Shown here piece after piece: positions 22,571-32,149 of a DNA stretch of 39,129 nt (position 1 is the stretch's first letter; each line of letters starts with the position of its first letter). The notes under the pieces were generated by a model. The model made no database searches. It worked only from the letters and a program-made list of their open reading frames with translations, and was not told the origin of the DNA. Source of the stretch: Flavobacteriaceae bacterium CG2_30_34_30 (GTDB lineage: Bacteria; Bacteroidota; Bacteroidia; Flavobacteriales; Flavobacteriaceae); the NCBI GenBank assembly GCA_001873105.1, contig MNYN01000008.1:1-39129 (forward strand), given 5' to 3'. The translations under genes and the position numbers were made by a program.

Positions 22571-23515
22571 TTATAAAAAGGCCTCTTTATACCACATAAT
22601 TTGTTGTTTTATTCCTTCTTCTAAAGATGTATTTGGTTTATAATTCAATAATTTTTGTGCTTTTTCAATATTGGCTTTTGTTCGGAGTTGATCGCCTTTT
22701 CGTTTAGCTACAATTTTAATTTGAATTGATTTTCCTAATAATTTTTCAACAACTTTTATACCTTCTTGTGTGGAATGTTCTTCCTCTGTCCCTAAATTTA
22801 TGACTTCGCCATTACATAAACTCTCTTTCCCTAAAACACTTACAATGCCATCTACAATATCTCCCACATAAGTAAAACTTCTTAAATGCACTAAACTTCC
22901 CTCATAAAGTGTAAAAGGTATGTTTTTTAGTCCACATGCAATAAGGCGCGTGTAGAGTTTATCTGGACGCTCTCTGGGTCCATAAACAGAATACAACCTA
23001 AAGGAACACCCTTTTAATTCGCCCAAACGCACTTTGGCTAATACCAATTGCTCTGCAGCCAATTTAGTAACACCATAAAAAGAGGTAGGTTTTGGTGCTT
23101 CTCTTTCTGTTAAGGTTGCTTCACTACCGTATATGGAAGACGTGGCTATGTTTATAATATAGGGTTTCTTTGTGCAAATTTCGGCAAAGTCTAAAAGGTT
23201 TTTTGTGGCTATTATGTTGTTTGAAAAATAATCTTCAAAAGAAGAGGTGTTTGAAATTCCGGGATGCGCAGCAAAATGAATGATGTAATCAAAGTCATTG
23301 GGCAACAACTGCTCTATTTGCTCCTTATGCCTAAGATCGCAAGTTATTATTGGAATTGAATCCTTTTTTAGAGATTCTGAATTTCGCTTTTTTAAATCTA
23401 AATCATAATAAGTCGAAAAATTATCCACCCCAATTACTTCATGACCTAATAATTTGATGCGTTGTGCAGTATGTGAACCTATAAAACCTGCTGCTCCTGT
23501 GATTAGAAATTTCAT
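22571..23515 (-). CDS. NAD-dependent sugar epimerase (UDP-glucuronate/galactose 4-epimerase type)
   Basis: A 314-residue extended SDR. NAD+ binding is MKFLITGAAGFIGSHTAQRI (glycine motif GxxGxxG at residues 7-13), then GVDNFSTYYDLDLKKRN as in UDP-glucuronate epimerases (VDNxxxYYDxxLKxxR), FAAHPGIS, catalytic SSSIYG and YGVTK. It probably inverts C4 of a nucleotide uronic acid or hexose. It is convergent with meaB and divergent from the GT2-LABN-ArnT operon, so it may supply the sugar moved by those genes. Confidence 0.9.
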   Translation of the reverse strand: MKFLITGAAGFIGSHTAQRIKLLGHEVIGVDNFSTYYDLDLKKRNSESLKKDSIPIITCDLRHKEQIEQLLPNDFDYIIHFAAHPGISNTSSFEDYFSNNIIATKNLLDFAEICTKKPYIINIATSSIYGSEATLTEREAPKPTSFYGVTKLAAEQLVLAKVRLGELKGCSFRLYSVYGPRERPDKLYTRLIACGLKNIPFTLYEGSLVHLRSFTYVGDIVDGIVSVLGKESLCNGEVINLGTEEEHSTQEGIKVVEKLLGKSIQIKIVAKRKGDQLRTKANIEKAQKLLNYKPNTSLEEGIKQQIMWYKEAFL

Positions 23516-23606
23516 TTAATTATTTTAACGCTATAAGTTATTCTCTTCAAAATTACTATGTTTTTTTAATTATTGGTTCTTTATGTTTTTTTCTTTGTAA
23601 AATAAA

Positions 23607-23614
23607 TACATTTG
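23607..23614 (+). promoter_or_regulatory. Bacteroidota -7 element for the GT2-LABN-ArnT operon
   Basis: TACATTTG fits TAnnTTTG, 20 bp before ATG 23635. Confidence 0.45.
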
Positions 23615-23634
23615 TACTTAGCTAAAAAACATTC

Positions 23635-24348
23635 ATGAAGTATGATTTTACCATCATTGTTCCTTTATACAATGAAGAAGATAACATCTCCAGACTGGAG
23701 AAAGAATTAGGAGATTATTTAAAAGTAGCCAGCAAAAAAACCGCTGTGTTGTTTGTAAATGATGGCTCAAAAGATAAAAGTCAAGAACTTTTAGAAAAAA
23801 TTTGCAAAAATAATGAAGCCTTTTCTTTCCTTCAATTTACTAAAAATTGTGGATTGAGTACCGCAATAAAAGCAGGATTTGATCACGTAAACACACCTCT
23901 TGTTGGCTATATAGATGCCGATTTACAAACTTCTCCTCAAGATTTTAATTTGCTTTTAGAGCATATTGAAGATTATGATTTAGTTACAGGAGTTCGGTCT
24001 AACCGGAAAGATTCATTTGTGAAAAATATGTCCTCAAAAATAGCGAATGGCATTCGTCGAGCATTCACTAACGACGGAATGGACGATACCGGATGTCCAC
24101 TAAAAGTTATTAAAACTGAATATGCCAAACGCATCCCAATGTTTAAAGGATTGCACCGCTTTCTTCCGGCAATGATACTTTTACAACATGGAAAAATCAT
24201 TCAAATACCCGTACAACATTTTCCAAGAATGGCAGGTCAGGCTAAATTTGGACTTTGGAATCGGCTTTTTGGCCCTTTAGTGGACTGTTTTGCATATTTG
24301 TGGATGAAAAAAAAATACATCAACTACCAAGTAGCTAAAAAAGAATGA
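23635..24348 (+). CDS. GT2 polyprenyl-phosphate glycosyltransferase (DPM1/ArnC-like)
   Basis: A 237-residue GT-A enzyme. Seen are IIVPLYNEEDNI (~7-18), VLFVNDGSKDKS (~38-49), the metal-binding GYIDADLQTSP (~90-100), and DDTGCPLKVIKTEYAKRIPMFKGLHRFLPAM as in the dolichol-phosphate mannose synthase/ArnC branch. It lacks C-terminal membrane helices, unlike ArnC. Such enzymes load a sugar onto undecaprenyl phosphate at the inner face of the membrane. Its stop overlaps the start of the LABN gene (ATGA at 24345), so the two are co-translated. Confidence 0.9.
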   Translation: MKYDFTIIVPLYNEEDNISRLEKELGDYLKVASKKTAVLFVNDGSKDKSQELLEKICKNNEAFSFLQFTKNCGLSTAIKAGFDHVNTPLVGYIDADLQTSPQDFNLLLEHIEDYDLVTGVRSNRKDSFVKNMSSKIANGIRRAFTNDGMDDTGCPLKVIKTEYAKRIPMFKGLHRFLPAMILLQHGKIIQIPVQHFPRMAGQAKFGLWNRLFGPLVDCFAYLWMKKKYINYQVAKKE

Positions 24349-24971
24349 GCGACTGGATAATTTATACTATTGGTTTTACTGCACAAATTTTGTTTTCCGC
24401 AAGGTTACTCTTTCAATGGATACTTTCTGAAAAAAATAAAAAATCGGTTACTCCTGTATTATTTTGGAAACTCAGTCTGCTGGCATCCTTTTTACTCTTC
24501 GTTTATGGCTATTTTCGGGAAGACTTTGCCATTATGTTTGGTCAAACCCTCACCTATTTTATCTACATCAGAAACCTGCAATTACAGGGACAATGGCAAA
24601 AACTGCATCGGTTTTTTAGAATATTTTTATTTATTTTTCCTGTTTTAATCGTTATTTATTCGTTTAACAATAATGAATACGATTTGCATAAATTGTTTAA
24701 TAATGATGCTATTCCGCTGTGGTTACTACTATTAGGGGCTATCGCCCAATTAGTGTTTACGCTTCGTTTTGTCTATCAATGGATTTATAGTGAGCGGAAA
24801 AAAGAATCCACCCTCCCTTTAGGGTTTTGGGTAATCAGTCTTATTGGATCTTCGTTAATTTTAAGTTATGCCATTATCCGAAAAGACCCGGTGCTTTTAG
24901 CCGGTCATTTATTTGGAGCCGTAGTATATATTCGAAACATATTTTTACATAGAAATGAAATCACAAAATAA
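24345..24971 (+). CDS. Membrane protein with two tandem LABN domains
   Basis: A 208-residue polytopic protein made of two copies of the 'lipid A biosynthesis N-terminal' (LABN) domain. Repeat 1 is ~10-78 (GFTAQILFSARLLFQWILSE ... TYFIYIRNLQ) and repeat 2 ~131-200 (GAIAQLVFTLRFVYQWIYSE ... AVVYIRNIF), each with about three helices and the marks AQxxFxxRxxxQWxxSE and YIRN. LABN domains often precede or accompany lipid-A enzymes but have no catalytic residues. Between a polyprenyl-phosphate sugar synthase and an ArnT-like transferase, a flippase or scaffold role is plausible but unproven. Confidence 0.88.
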   Translation: MSDWIIYTIGFTAQILFSARLLFQWILSEKNKKSVTPVLFWKLSLLASFLLFVYGYFREDFAIMFGQTLTYFIYIRNLQLQGQWQKLHRFFRIFLFIFPVLIVIYSFNNNEYDLHKLFNNDAIPLWLLLLGAIAQLVFTLRFVYQWIYSERKKESTLPLGFWVISLIGSSLILSYAIIRKDPVLLAGHLFGAVVYIRNIFLHRNEITK

Positions 24972-26583
24972 TTACATTTTCCTACTTTTTTTAACCTGTA
25001 TAGGCATTTTCTTTGTCCATCTGGATGTGCTTCCAGTTAATATTATGGAAGCAAGAAATTTTATCACTGCACGTGAAATGATTGTAGATGGCAATTGGAT
25101 TTTCACTTCTATAAATGGGCTACCCAGATATGAAAAACCTCCTCTACCCACTTGGATGACAGCTATTTCTATGCTTAGTTTTGGCGTAAAAAGCCTTTTT
25201 GCATTGCGACTTCCTGCAGCACTTATGGGAACTCTTGTGGTTTTTATGACCTACTTTTTTTGTATGAAACTAACGTCGCAAAAAGTCTTTGCTTTTATAG
25301 CGGCACTTGTTTCTGCCACTTCATTTTATATCATAATGTCCGGTAGAGACGGGCAATGGGATATTTTTACCCACGCATTTATGCTGGTTAGTATTTATTT
25401 TTTGTTCTTGGTTTTTACCAATCAATCTAATGCTTACCGAAACGCACTTCTAGCCGGAATCTTCTTTGGATGTTCTTTTTTAAGTAAGGGTCCCGTTTCC
25501 TTATATGTTCTATTTTTACCATTTTTACTTGCCTACGGATTTACTTTCCGGTTTCAAAAAATGCAAACCCTCTGGCGTCCGTTGACTGTATTTACTTTAG
25601 TAGCAATAATAAGCTCTATCTGGTGGAATGTATATGTGTATCTTTTTGACTACCACGCTGTTTCTGAAATAACCACAAAAGAAACCGGCAGATGGCTAAA
25701 TTATAATACCCGTCCTATTTATTATTATTGGAGTTTTGTGGTTCAAAGTGGTCTATGGACAATTCCTGCGTTTGTTGCATTGCTTTATCCGTATCTCAAA
25801 AACAAGGTTTTAAACAAAAAAGCATATACTTTTACCTTACTCTGGACTGTAATTTCTGTACTATTACTTTCCATTATTCCGGAGAAAAAAGCAAGATATT
25901 TAATGCCTGTATTGATACCTATGGCAATGAATACCGCATTTTATGTGGAGTATCTTTTTAGAAGTTTTAAAACAATGACCTTTAAAAAAGAAACCTTCAT
26001 TGTTTATTTTCAATTTGGGTTAATAGCTCTTATAGGTTGTGCTTTTCCAATTGCTGCTTATTTCTATTTTGGTGAAACTATTCATCACTTTCTGATTTGG
26101 TACTTGCTTACTTCTATTTTTCTTTTAGCAATAGGTATCAGCATTGCGTTATTTCTTCGTAAAAAAGAAATAGCAACCGTTTTTTATTTAACCATTGCTT
26201 TTATTTTTAGTGTTCTTAGTTTTGGACTTCCTTTAGCAAAGGGAGTTACTCATAATCCGGATTACAAGAGTATCGTAAATGCGAAGCCCTATTTAGAAAA
26301 AAATAACGCTAAACTATATGAATTTGAAGCATTTACGCCAGAATTAATATGGGAATATGGCGAACCAATAGAAGTGCTATTTGATGGTGAAAATTATAAA
26401 ATACCAAAAGAAAATGGATTTTATATTCTTACAAATTCTACAGAAGAAAATAAATTTAAAAAGGTGTTTGCCGATTTTCATATTCAAAAAATAGATAGTT
26501 TTGATATGAATCCTGTAGGTCTCGAAAGTCGCTCACACAAAGATCGTTTGCACCGAAATATGTATTGGGTGGAAAGGTTATAA
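24955..26583 (+). CDS. ArnT-like GT39-family membrane glycosyltransferase
   Basis: A 542-residue protein with 11-12 membrane helices. The first periplasmic loop carries the ArnT/PMT signature MEARNFITAREMIVDGNWIFTSINGLPRYEKPPLPTWM (~31-68): the Glu-Ala-Arg catalytic region and the KPPL motif. The later SGRDGQWDIF and SIIPEKKARYLMPVLIP also match ArnT. Such enzymes move a sugar from undecaprenyl phosphate to lipid A or glycans on the outer face of the inner membrane. Its start overlaps the LABN gene by 17 bp. The sugar and acceptor are unknown. Confidence 0.9.
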   Translation: MKSQNNYIFLLFLTCIGIFFVHLDVLPVNIMEARNFITAREMIVDGNWIFTSINGLPRYEKPPLPTWMTAISMLSFGVKSLFALRLPAALMGTLVVFMTYFFCMKLTSQKVFAFIAALVSATSFYIIMSGRDGQWDIFTHAFMLVSIYFLFLVFTNQSNAYRNALLAGIFFGCSFLSKGPVSLYVLFLPFLLAYGFTFRFQKMQTLWRPLTVFTLVAIISSIWWNVYVYLFDYHAVSEITTKETGRWLNYNTRPIYYYWSFVVQSGLWTIPAFVALLYPYLKNKVLNKKAYTFTLLWTVISVLLLSIIPEKKARYLMPVLIPMAMNTAFYVEYLFRSFKTMTFKKETFIVYFQFGLIALIGCAFPIAAYFYFGETIHHFLIWYLLTSIFLLAIGISIALFLRKKEIATVFYLTIAFIFSVLSFGLPLAKGVTHNPDYKSIVNAKPYLEKNNAKLYEFEAFTPELIWEYGEPIEVLFDGENYKIPKENGFYILTNSTEENKFKKVFADFHIQKIDSFDMNPVGLESRSHKDRLHRNMYWVERL

Positions 26584-27144
26584 GAAATTATTGGGTTTCA
26601 CTTTCTGCAAAATTTTATAAAACAAAAACCCCAATATTCCTCCAAAAGCAAACCCTGTTACCACATCTAATGGGTAATGTACGCCTACATAAATTCGGCT
26701 ATAGCCTACAATTGCTGCCCAAAATAACATAAAATATGGTAGGTATTTATATTTGTTTTGTAATAAAAGACCAACAAAAACAGCTAAAGACATTGCGCTG
26801 GCAGCATGAGCAGAAAAATACCCATAGCGCCCACATCGAGGAGCTATAAAGCGAATGATTTCTTTTAAATGCTCTTCTTGGCAAGGTCTGGGTCTTTGAA
26901 AGACATGTTTAAAAAGATTTGCTAACTGGTCTGTTGCTGTTATCATAGCTGCGACAATAAGCATGATAATTAGTGTATTTTTCCAACCAAATTGTTTAAA
27001 AATTAAATACAACAAAACCGCATAAAGAGGTATGAAGGAAAATTTAGAGGTAATAAACAACCACATGCCATCCCAAGTAGGGTTACCTAAACTATTAAGA
27101 AAAACAAATAGTTGTTCGTCATTATGTAATAGACTTTCTACCAT
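26578..27144 (-). CDS. PAP2-family membrane phosphatase
   Basis: A 188-residue protein with about five helices and the three PAP2 motifs: KHVFQRPRP (Lys79-Pro86), YFSAHAASAMS (~109-119, usual PSGH reads FSAH with catalytic His113), and SRIYVGVHYPLDVV (Ser149, Arg150, His156, Asp160). It dephosphorylates a lipid phosphate such as undecaprenyl pyrophosphate, phosphatidylglycerophosphate or lipid A (LpxE-like). It overlaps the ArnT-like stop by 6 bp tail to tail, and its start abuts the next minus-strand gene. Confidence 0.92.
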   Translation of the reverse strand: MVESLLHNDEQLFVFLNSLGNPTWDGMWLFITSKFSFIPLYAVLLYLIFKQFGWKNTLIIMLIVAAMITATDQLANLFKHVFQRPRPCQEEHLKEIIRFIAPRCGRYGYFSAHAASAMSLAVFVGLLLQNKYKYLPYFMLFWAAIVGYSRIYVGVHYPLDVVTGFAFGGILGFLFYKILQKVKPNNFL

Positions 27145-27371
27145 TATGCTTCGTATCTGGAAATTTCTCTATCATAAAAATCGGTTGCTTGTTGAATTAG
27201 GTTTTCCATTTCAGCTTCTAAATCTTTTTGATCTTCGTCTTCAAAATCTTCTAACCACTCCACTTCATCGTTTTCAAGATTGATTATAAATCTTGGATAC
27301 TCTGTATGAACAACAAAAATAGCGTTGGGAAAGTCTGTGTTATCACCTAATATAAATTTTGGAAATTCCAT
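27144..27371 (-). CDS. Small acidic hypothetical protein
   Basis: 75 residues, not recognised. An N-terminal half with beta-strand character (MEFPKFILGDNTDFPNAIFVVHTEYPRFIINLENDEVEWLED) is followed by a very acidic helical tail rich in Glu and Asp (FEDEDQKDLEAEMENLIQQATDFYDREISRYEA). It lies between the MATE gene (2 bp away) and the PAP2 gene (1-bp overlap) on the same strand, so it is an operon member and very likely real. Cytosolic; no catalytic motif. Confidence 0.78.
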   Translation of the reverse strand: MEFPKFILGDNTDFPNAIFVVHTEYPRFIINLENDEVEWLEDFEDEDQKDLEAEMENLIQQATDFYDREISRYEA

Positions 27372-27373
27372 AG

Positions 27374-28738
27374 TTATTGTGTTTGCGCAAGCCTATTGAT
27401 GCGAATTAATTTTTTAGTTAAATAGTTAAAACGAATATACAACATAAATGCAGAAGATGTCAACCCTGCAAACAACCCAATCCATATACCGGTTACCCCA
27501 AATGTCTCTTCTTTTCCGAGGTAATAACACACCGGAAAACCAACTAACCAATACGCAATAAAGCAAATCCAAGTAGGTATTTTTACGTCTTGCAAACCTC
27601 GAAGCCCGCCCAATAACACAACTTGCAAGCCATCACTTAATTGAAAAACGGCGGCAACTACTAATAATCCTGCTGCTAGACCTATCACTTCAAGATTATC
27701 AATATACATTGTGGGTAAAATATCCTTTAATCCAATAAATCCTAAAGCAAAGAGAGCTTGAATAAGTAACACCATTAAAAATATAGAATAGGCAATACGC
27801 CGCAATTCTGTAAAGTTTTTCTTCCCTTTTTGATTGCCAACTCTAATGGTTGCTGTAACGCTAAATCCTACTGCAATCATAAAAGTCATCGATGCTAAAT
27901 TCAGAGCAATTTGGTTTGCAGCTTGTGCATTTGTTCCTAACATTCCGGCTAAGAAAATTGATGCTGTGAAAATAGCTACCTCAAAAAACATTTGCAAAGC
28001 TGTTGGAAAACCTAGCGCAAACAGTCGTTTGAAAATGGCTTTGTTCAAATGCTCTTTTTTTGACCAAACAAAATAGCTTTTAAATTTCTTTTTATTTTTT
28101 AAAATAACATAAAGAAACCACAACATAAAAAATCTCGAAATTAGTGTGCCAATAGCAGCTCCTTCAAGCTCTAAGCGTGGGAAAATCCATATTCCATAAA
28201 TTAAAAAATAATTAAAAACAACGTTTACCACATTAGCCAAAATGGTAGCGTACATAGCATATTTTGTTTGCGAAAGTCCGTCGGCAAATTGTTTAAACCC
28301 TTGAAAAAGCATTAAAGGAATCATTGAAAATGCTACAATTTCAAGATATGGAATTGCCAATTCTACCACTTCCGGGGGTTGGTTTAGCTGGTACAAAATG
28401 GGTTTTATAAATAAAAGTAACAGAAACAATAAAACACCATTAATGCCACATAAAATCATGCCATGATGAAAGAAACTGCGTCCAGTTTCTATATTATTTT
28501 CACCATCAGCCTCAGCAATTAAGGGTGTTATAGCAAATGAAAATCCTATACCTATAGATAATGCAATAAACACTAAACTATTTCCTAATGAAATAGCTGC
28601 CAATTGTGCTGCACCGAGTTGTCCTACCATTATGTTATCGACTAGACCAACCATAACATGACCCAATTGTCCCAACATTACAGGATAGGCTATTTTAAAA
28701 TTATATCGAAACTCCTTGGTATAGGTGCTCAGTAGCAT
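27374..28738 (-). CDS. MATE family multidrug/metabolite exporter
   Basis: A 454-residue protein with 12 membrane helices in two homologous halves, NorM/DinF-like. The first helix region PVMLGQLGHVMVGLVDNIMVGQLGAAQLAAISLGNS (~20-55) is the family hallmark, and the second half repeats it at GFPTALQMFFEVAIFTASIFLAGMLGTNAQAANQIALN. It uses a Na+ or H+ gradient to export cationic drugs or metabolites. It is the first gene of a MATE-small protein-PAP2 run on the minus strand. Confidence 0.95.
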   Translation of the reverse strand: MLLSTYTKEFRYNFKIAYPVMLGQLGHVMVGLVDNIMVGQLGAAQLAAISLGNSLVFIALSIGIGFSFAITPLIAEADGENNIETGRSFFHHGMILCGINGVLLFLLLLFIKPILYQLNQPPEVVELAIPYLEIVAFSMIPLMLFQGFKQFADGLSQTKYAMYATILANVVNVVFNYFLIYGIWIFPRLELEGAAIGTLISRFFMLWFLYVILKNKKKFKSYFVWSKKEHLNKAIFKRLFALGFPTALQMFFEVAIFTASIFLAGMLGTNAQAANQIALNLASMTFMIAVGFSVTATIRVGNQKGKKNFTELRRIAYSIFLMVLLIQALFALGFIGLKDILPTMYIDNLEVIGLAAGLLVVAAVFQLSDGLQVVLLGGLRGLQDVKIPTWICFIAYWLVGFPVCYYLGKEETFGVTGIWIGLFAGLTSSAFMLYIRFNYLTKKLIRINRLAQTQ

Positions 28739-28911
28739 ATTAAGACTTGCATTTTGGAATCGACTAAGTTAGGTTTATTTGTAAAATTGCCGTTTATAAT
28801 TTTTGGGTTTTCAAAAATTTTTCTTCCTTTACGGTCTTTTTAAATTTCGAGAAACAGAATCTGCTTTTAATTTGCGGAATTTCATGTAACCTAATAAAAT
28901 TAAACCCCTTA

Positions 28912-30453
28912 TTATAGTGGAATATTCCCGTGCTTTCTATCTGCTTTTACAACTTTTTTGTTTTCCAGCATACTAAAAGCTTTCAATAACTTTCTCCTAG
29001 TTTCCCTTGGCATAATGACTTCGTCAATAAAACCGCGTTGGGCTGCTTCAAATGGTGTGGCAAATTTTTCGGCATATTCCGCTTCCTTTTCTGAAAGTTT
29101 CCTTGCTGGATTTTCAGCTTCTTGTATTTCTTTTCGAAAAATGATTTCGCTGGCTCCCTTTGCTCCCATTACGGCAATTTCAGCAGTTGGCCATGCAAAG
29201 TTTATATCGGCACCAATGTGTTTAGAATTCATCACATCATAAGCACCACCATAGGCTTTTCTGGTTATAACGGTTACTCTTGGTACAGTGGCTTCACTTA
29301 GGGCGTAAAGTAATTTTGCGCCGTGAAGAATTATACCATTCCACTCTTGATGCGTTCCCGGAAGGAAACCAGGTACATCCACTAACACCAATAAAGGAAT
29401 ATTAAAACAGTCGCAGAAACGAGTAAAACGTGCTGCTTTTTTAGAAGCATCTACATCTAAAACTCCGGCAAGACGCATCGGTTGATTGGCTACAATACCA
29501 ATACTTCTTCCTCCTAAACGAGCAAAACCTACCAAAATGTTTTCTGCATAGTCTTTGTGAATTTCAAAAAAGGTATCACTATCTATAATACCTTTTATCA
29601 CCTCATGCATATCGTAGGGTTTATTTGAACTATTTGGTACTATTGTTTCTAATATATCTCTGTATTCATCATCTAAAGAATAAGCTAATTTTTTAGTGGT
29701 TTCCTTATTATTTTGTGGCAAATACCCTAATAATTTCTTAACATCTTCTAAACAAGCAATATCACTTTTTGAAGTAATATGTGTAACGCCTGACTTGGTG
29801 GCATGCGCACTGGCTCCACCTAATTCTTCGGAGGTCACATTTTCATTGGTTACTGTTTTTACCACATTTGGTCCTGTTACAAACATATAACTGGTATCTT
29901 GTACCATTAAAGTAAAATCGGTCATCGCTGGGGAATATACCGCGCCACCGGCACAAGGCCCCATAATAGCGGATAATTGTGGTATTACTCCTGATGCTTG
30001 CACATTTCTATAAAAAATGTCGGCATAACCACCTAGTGAGCGAACACCTTCCTGTATTCGGGCACCTCCAGAATCGTTTAAGCCTATTATGGGTGCTCTT
30101 ACTTTCATCGCAAGATCCATCACTTTACAAATTTTTTCTGCATGAGTTTCTGATAATGCACCACCAAAAACAGTAAAATCCTGTGCAAAAATATACACCA
30201 GCCTAGTGTTAATCGTTCCATAACCGGTAACTACTCCATCACCATAATAAATTTCTTTTTGCATACTAAAATCGGTGGTTCGATGGGTAACCAAAATTCC
30301 TATTTCTTCAAAGGAACCTTCATCTAATAGATACTCCACGCGTTCTCTAGCAGTAAGTTTTTTCTTTTCGTGTTGTTTGTCAATTCGTTTTTTACCCCCG
30401 CCTAAGTGAGCTAGGTTTATTTTTTCTTCTAGTTTTTTTCTATTATTGCTCAT
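28912..30453 (-). CDS. pccB: Acyl-CoA (propionyl-CoA) carboxylase, carboxyltransferase beta subunit
   Basis: A 513-residue carboxyltransferase of PCCB type. N-terminal [34 protein letters not shown] is typical. [27 protein letters not shown] (~122-148) and [16 protein letters not shown] (~165-180) bind biotin and acyl-CoA, and [26 protein letters not shown] with [17 protein letters not shown] lie in the second half. The full-length fused form suits propionyl- or related acyl-CoA carboxylases better than AccD. Last gene of a three-gene run (carrier, biotin carboxylase, this). Propionyl-CoA as substrate is supported by meaB in the window. Confidence 0.9.
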   Translation of the reverse strand: MSNNRKKLEEKINLAHLGGGKKRIDKQHEKKKLTARERVEYLLDEGSFEEIGILVTHRTTDFSMQKEIYYGDGVVTGYGTINTRLVYIFAQDFTVFGGALSETHAEKICKVMDLAMKVRAPIIGLNDSGGARIQEGVRSLGGYADIFYRNVQASGVIPQLSAIMGPCAGGAVYSPAMTDFTLMVQDTSYMFVTGPNVVKTVTNENVTSEELGGASAHATKSGVTHITSKSDIACLEDVKKLLGYLPQNNKETTKKLAYSLDDEYRDILETIVPNSSNKPYDMHEVIKGIIDSDTFFEIHKDYAENILVGFARLGGRSIGIVANQPMRLAGVLDVDASKKAARFTRFCDCFNIPLLVLVDVPGFLPGTHQEWNGIILHGAKLLYALSEATVPRVTVITRKAYGGAYDVMNSKHIGADINFAWPTAEIAVMGAKGASEIIFRKEIQEAENPARKLSEKEAEYAEKFATPFEAAQRGFIDEVIMPRETRRKLLKAFSMLENKKVVKADRKHGNIPL

Positions 30454-30596
30454 TCCTATTGTCCTTGTAAATGGATATCTTATTACAAATTTTTAAATTC
30501 ATTAAAAAAAGATCTACCTACATCTTTTTTTGTTCTATTAAGCAAAAGAGGTGAAAAGTTTATCAAGTAATTTTAACTCCATATACCAACACCTTT

Positions 30597-32045
30597 TTAA
30601 TTTGGTAATCTTAATAATTCTCTATCTTTTAAATACATTTTCAATGCAACTAAGGCTGCAAGTCTGGCATCATCCTCCATGATGCTATGTAATTTTTCAG
30701 AGGAGTAATAATTTTTTACAAAATGGGTATTAAAATTTCCACTTCTAAAAGCATCGTGCTCAAATACAAATTTTCCAAAAGGTAGCGTAGTTATTACACC
30801 TTGCACTTCATAAGCATCAATAGCATTAAGCATTATTTGGATGGCTTCTTCTCTATTCTTGCCGTAAGTAATTAATTTTGCAAGCATAGGGTCATAATAA
30901 ATGGGCACTTCCATGCCTTCTTCAAAGCCATTGTCTATTCTAATTCCCTCACCTTTTGGTAATCTATAACGATTTAAAACGCCAACGCTTGGCATAAAGT
31001 TATCTAATGGATCTTCTGCATAAATACGCAATTCTAAAGCATGTCCTTTGATTTTTATATCTTTTTGCAAAAAGTGTAATGTTTCTCCTTGAGCCACTTT
31101 TATTTGTTGTTCTACCAAATCCAATCCTGTTATTAATTCGGTAACAGGATGCTCTACTTGCAAACGGGTATTCATCTCGAGGAAATAAAAATTTTTATTT
31201 TCGTCTAAAAGAAATTCAACCGTTCCAACACCAACATAATGGCAAGCTTTTGCAACTATTATGGCAGCTTCGCCCATTTTTTGACGTATTTCTTGTGTCA
31301 AAACAACAGAAGGTGCTTCCTCAATCACTTTTTGGTGGCGTCGTTGAATGCTGCATTCACGTTCAAAAAGATGAACAGTATTACCGAGTTTATCTGCTAA
31401 AATTTGTATTTCAATGTGCCGTGGCGAAGAAATATATTTTTCAATAAAAACAGAACCATCGCCAAAAGCAGATTCCGCTTCGCTTATGGCGCGCATCATT
31501 TGCTCTTCCAGATCTTTTTCTTGTTCTACAACCCGCATTCCTTTTCCTCCACCTCCGGCAGAAGCTTTTATCAGTATAGGGAAGCCGATTTCTTTAGCTA
31601 TTTGTTTGGCTTTTTCTATATCGGTTATGGCATCGTCTATTCCAGGAACCATAGGTATTCCGTATGCTTTTACGGCCTCTTTTGCTGCAAGTTTACTTCC
31701 CATAATGCGAATTGCATTTGAGTCCGGTCCAATCCAAATGATTCCATTTTTTTCAATGGCTTCTGCAAAATTGGCATTTTCACTGAGAAAACCATATCCA
31801 GGATGAATGCCATCCACCCCTAATTGTTTGGCTACTTCAATAATTTTATCTCCTAATAAATAGGATTTGTTTGATGGTGCTTCACCAATGCAAATGGCTT
31901 CATCGGCAAATTGCACATGTGGTGCATTTCTGTCTGCTGTAGAATAAACGGCTACCGTTTTTATGCCCATTTTTCGTACCGTTTTCATAATACGTAATGC
32001 AATTTCGCCTCGATTTGCTACTAATATTTTTTTTATATGTTTCAT
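30597..32045 (-). CDS. Biotin carboxylase subunit of the acyl-CoA carboxylase
   Basis: A 482-residue ATP-grasp enzyme that carboxylates biotin with bicarbonate and ATP. Visible are KILVANRGEIALRIMKTVRKMGI (1-25), IHPGYGFLSENANFAE, the glycine-rich loop ASAGGGGKGMRVV (~162-174), ECSIQRRHQKVIEEAPS (~229-245), EMNTRLQVEHPVTE (~292-305) and RIYAEDP. About 30 residues longer than E. coli AccC, as in the PCC alpha branch, but without the fused carrier domain, which is the next gene. The 143-bp gap to pccB has no clear terminator. Confidence 0.94.
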   Translation of the reverse strand: MKHIKKILVANRGEIALRIMKTVRKMGIKTVAVYSTADRNAPHVQFADEAICIGEAPSNKSYLLGDKIIEVAKQLGVDGIHPGYGFLSENANFAEAIEKNGIIWIGPDSNAIRIMGSKLAAKEAVKAYGIPMVPGIDDAITDIEKAKQIAKEIGFPILIKASAGGGGKGMRVVEQEKDLEEQMMRAISEAESAFGDGSVFIEKYISSPRHIEIQILADKLGNTVHLFERECSIQRRHQKVIEEAPSVVLTQEIRQKMGEAAIIVAKACHYVGVGTVEFLLDENKNFYFLEMNTRLQVEHPVTELITGLDLVEQQIKVAQGETLHFLQKDIKIKGHALELRIYAEDPLDNFMPSVGVLNRYRLPKGEGIRIDNGFEEGMEVPIYYDPMLAKLITYGKNREEAIQIMLNAIDAYEVQGVITTLPFGKFVFEHDAFRSGNFNTHFVKNYYSSEKLHSIMEDDARLAALVALKMYLKDRELLRLPN

Positions 32046-32149
32046 CTATATGCAAATCCTTTAAAAGATTTTATTTTGAGAATAATGAATTATGATTTCG
32101 CTAATTCTTTGTTATTTTAATCCTTCTATTTTTGTAAAAAAAGACAAAA

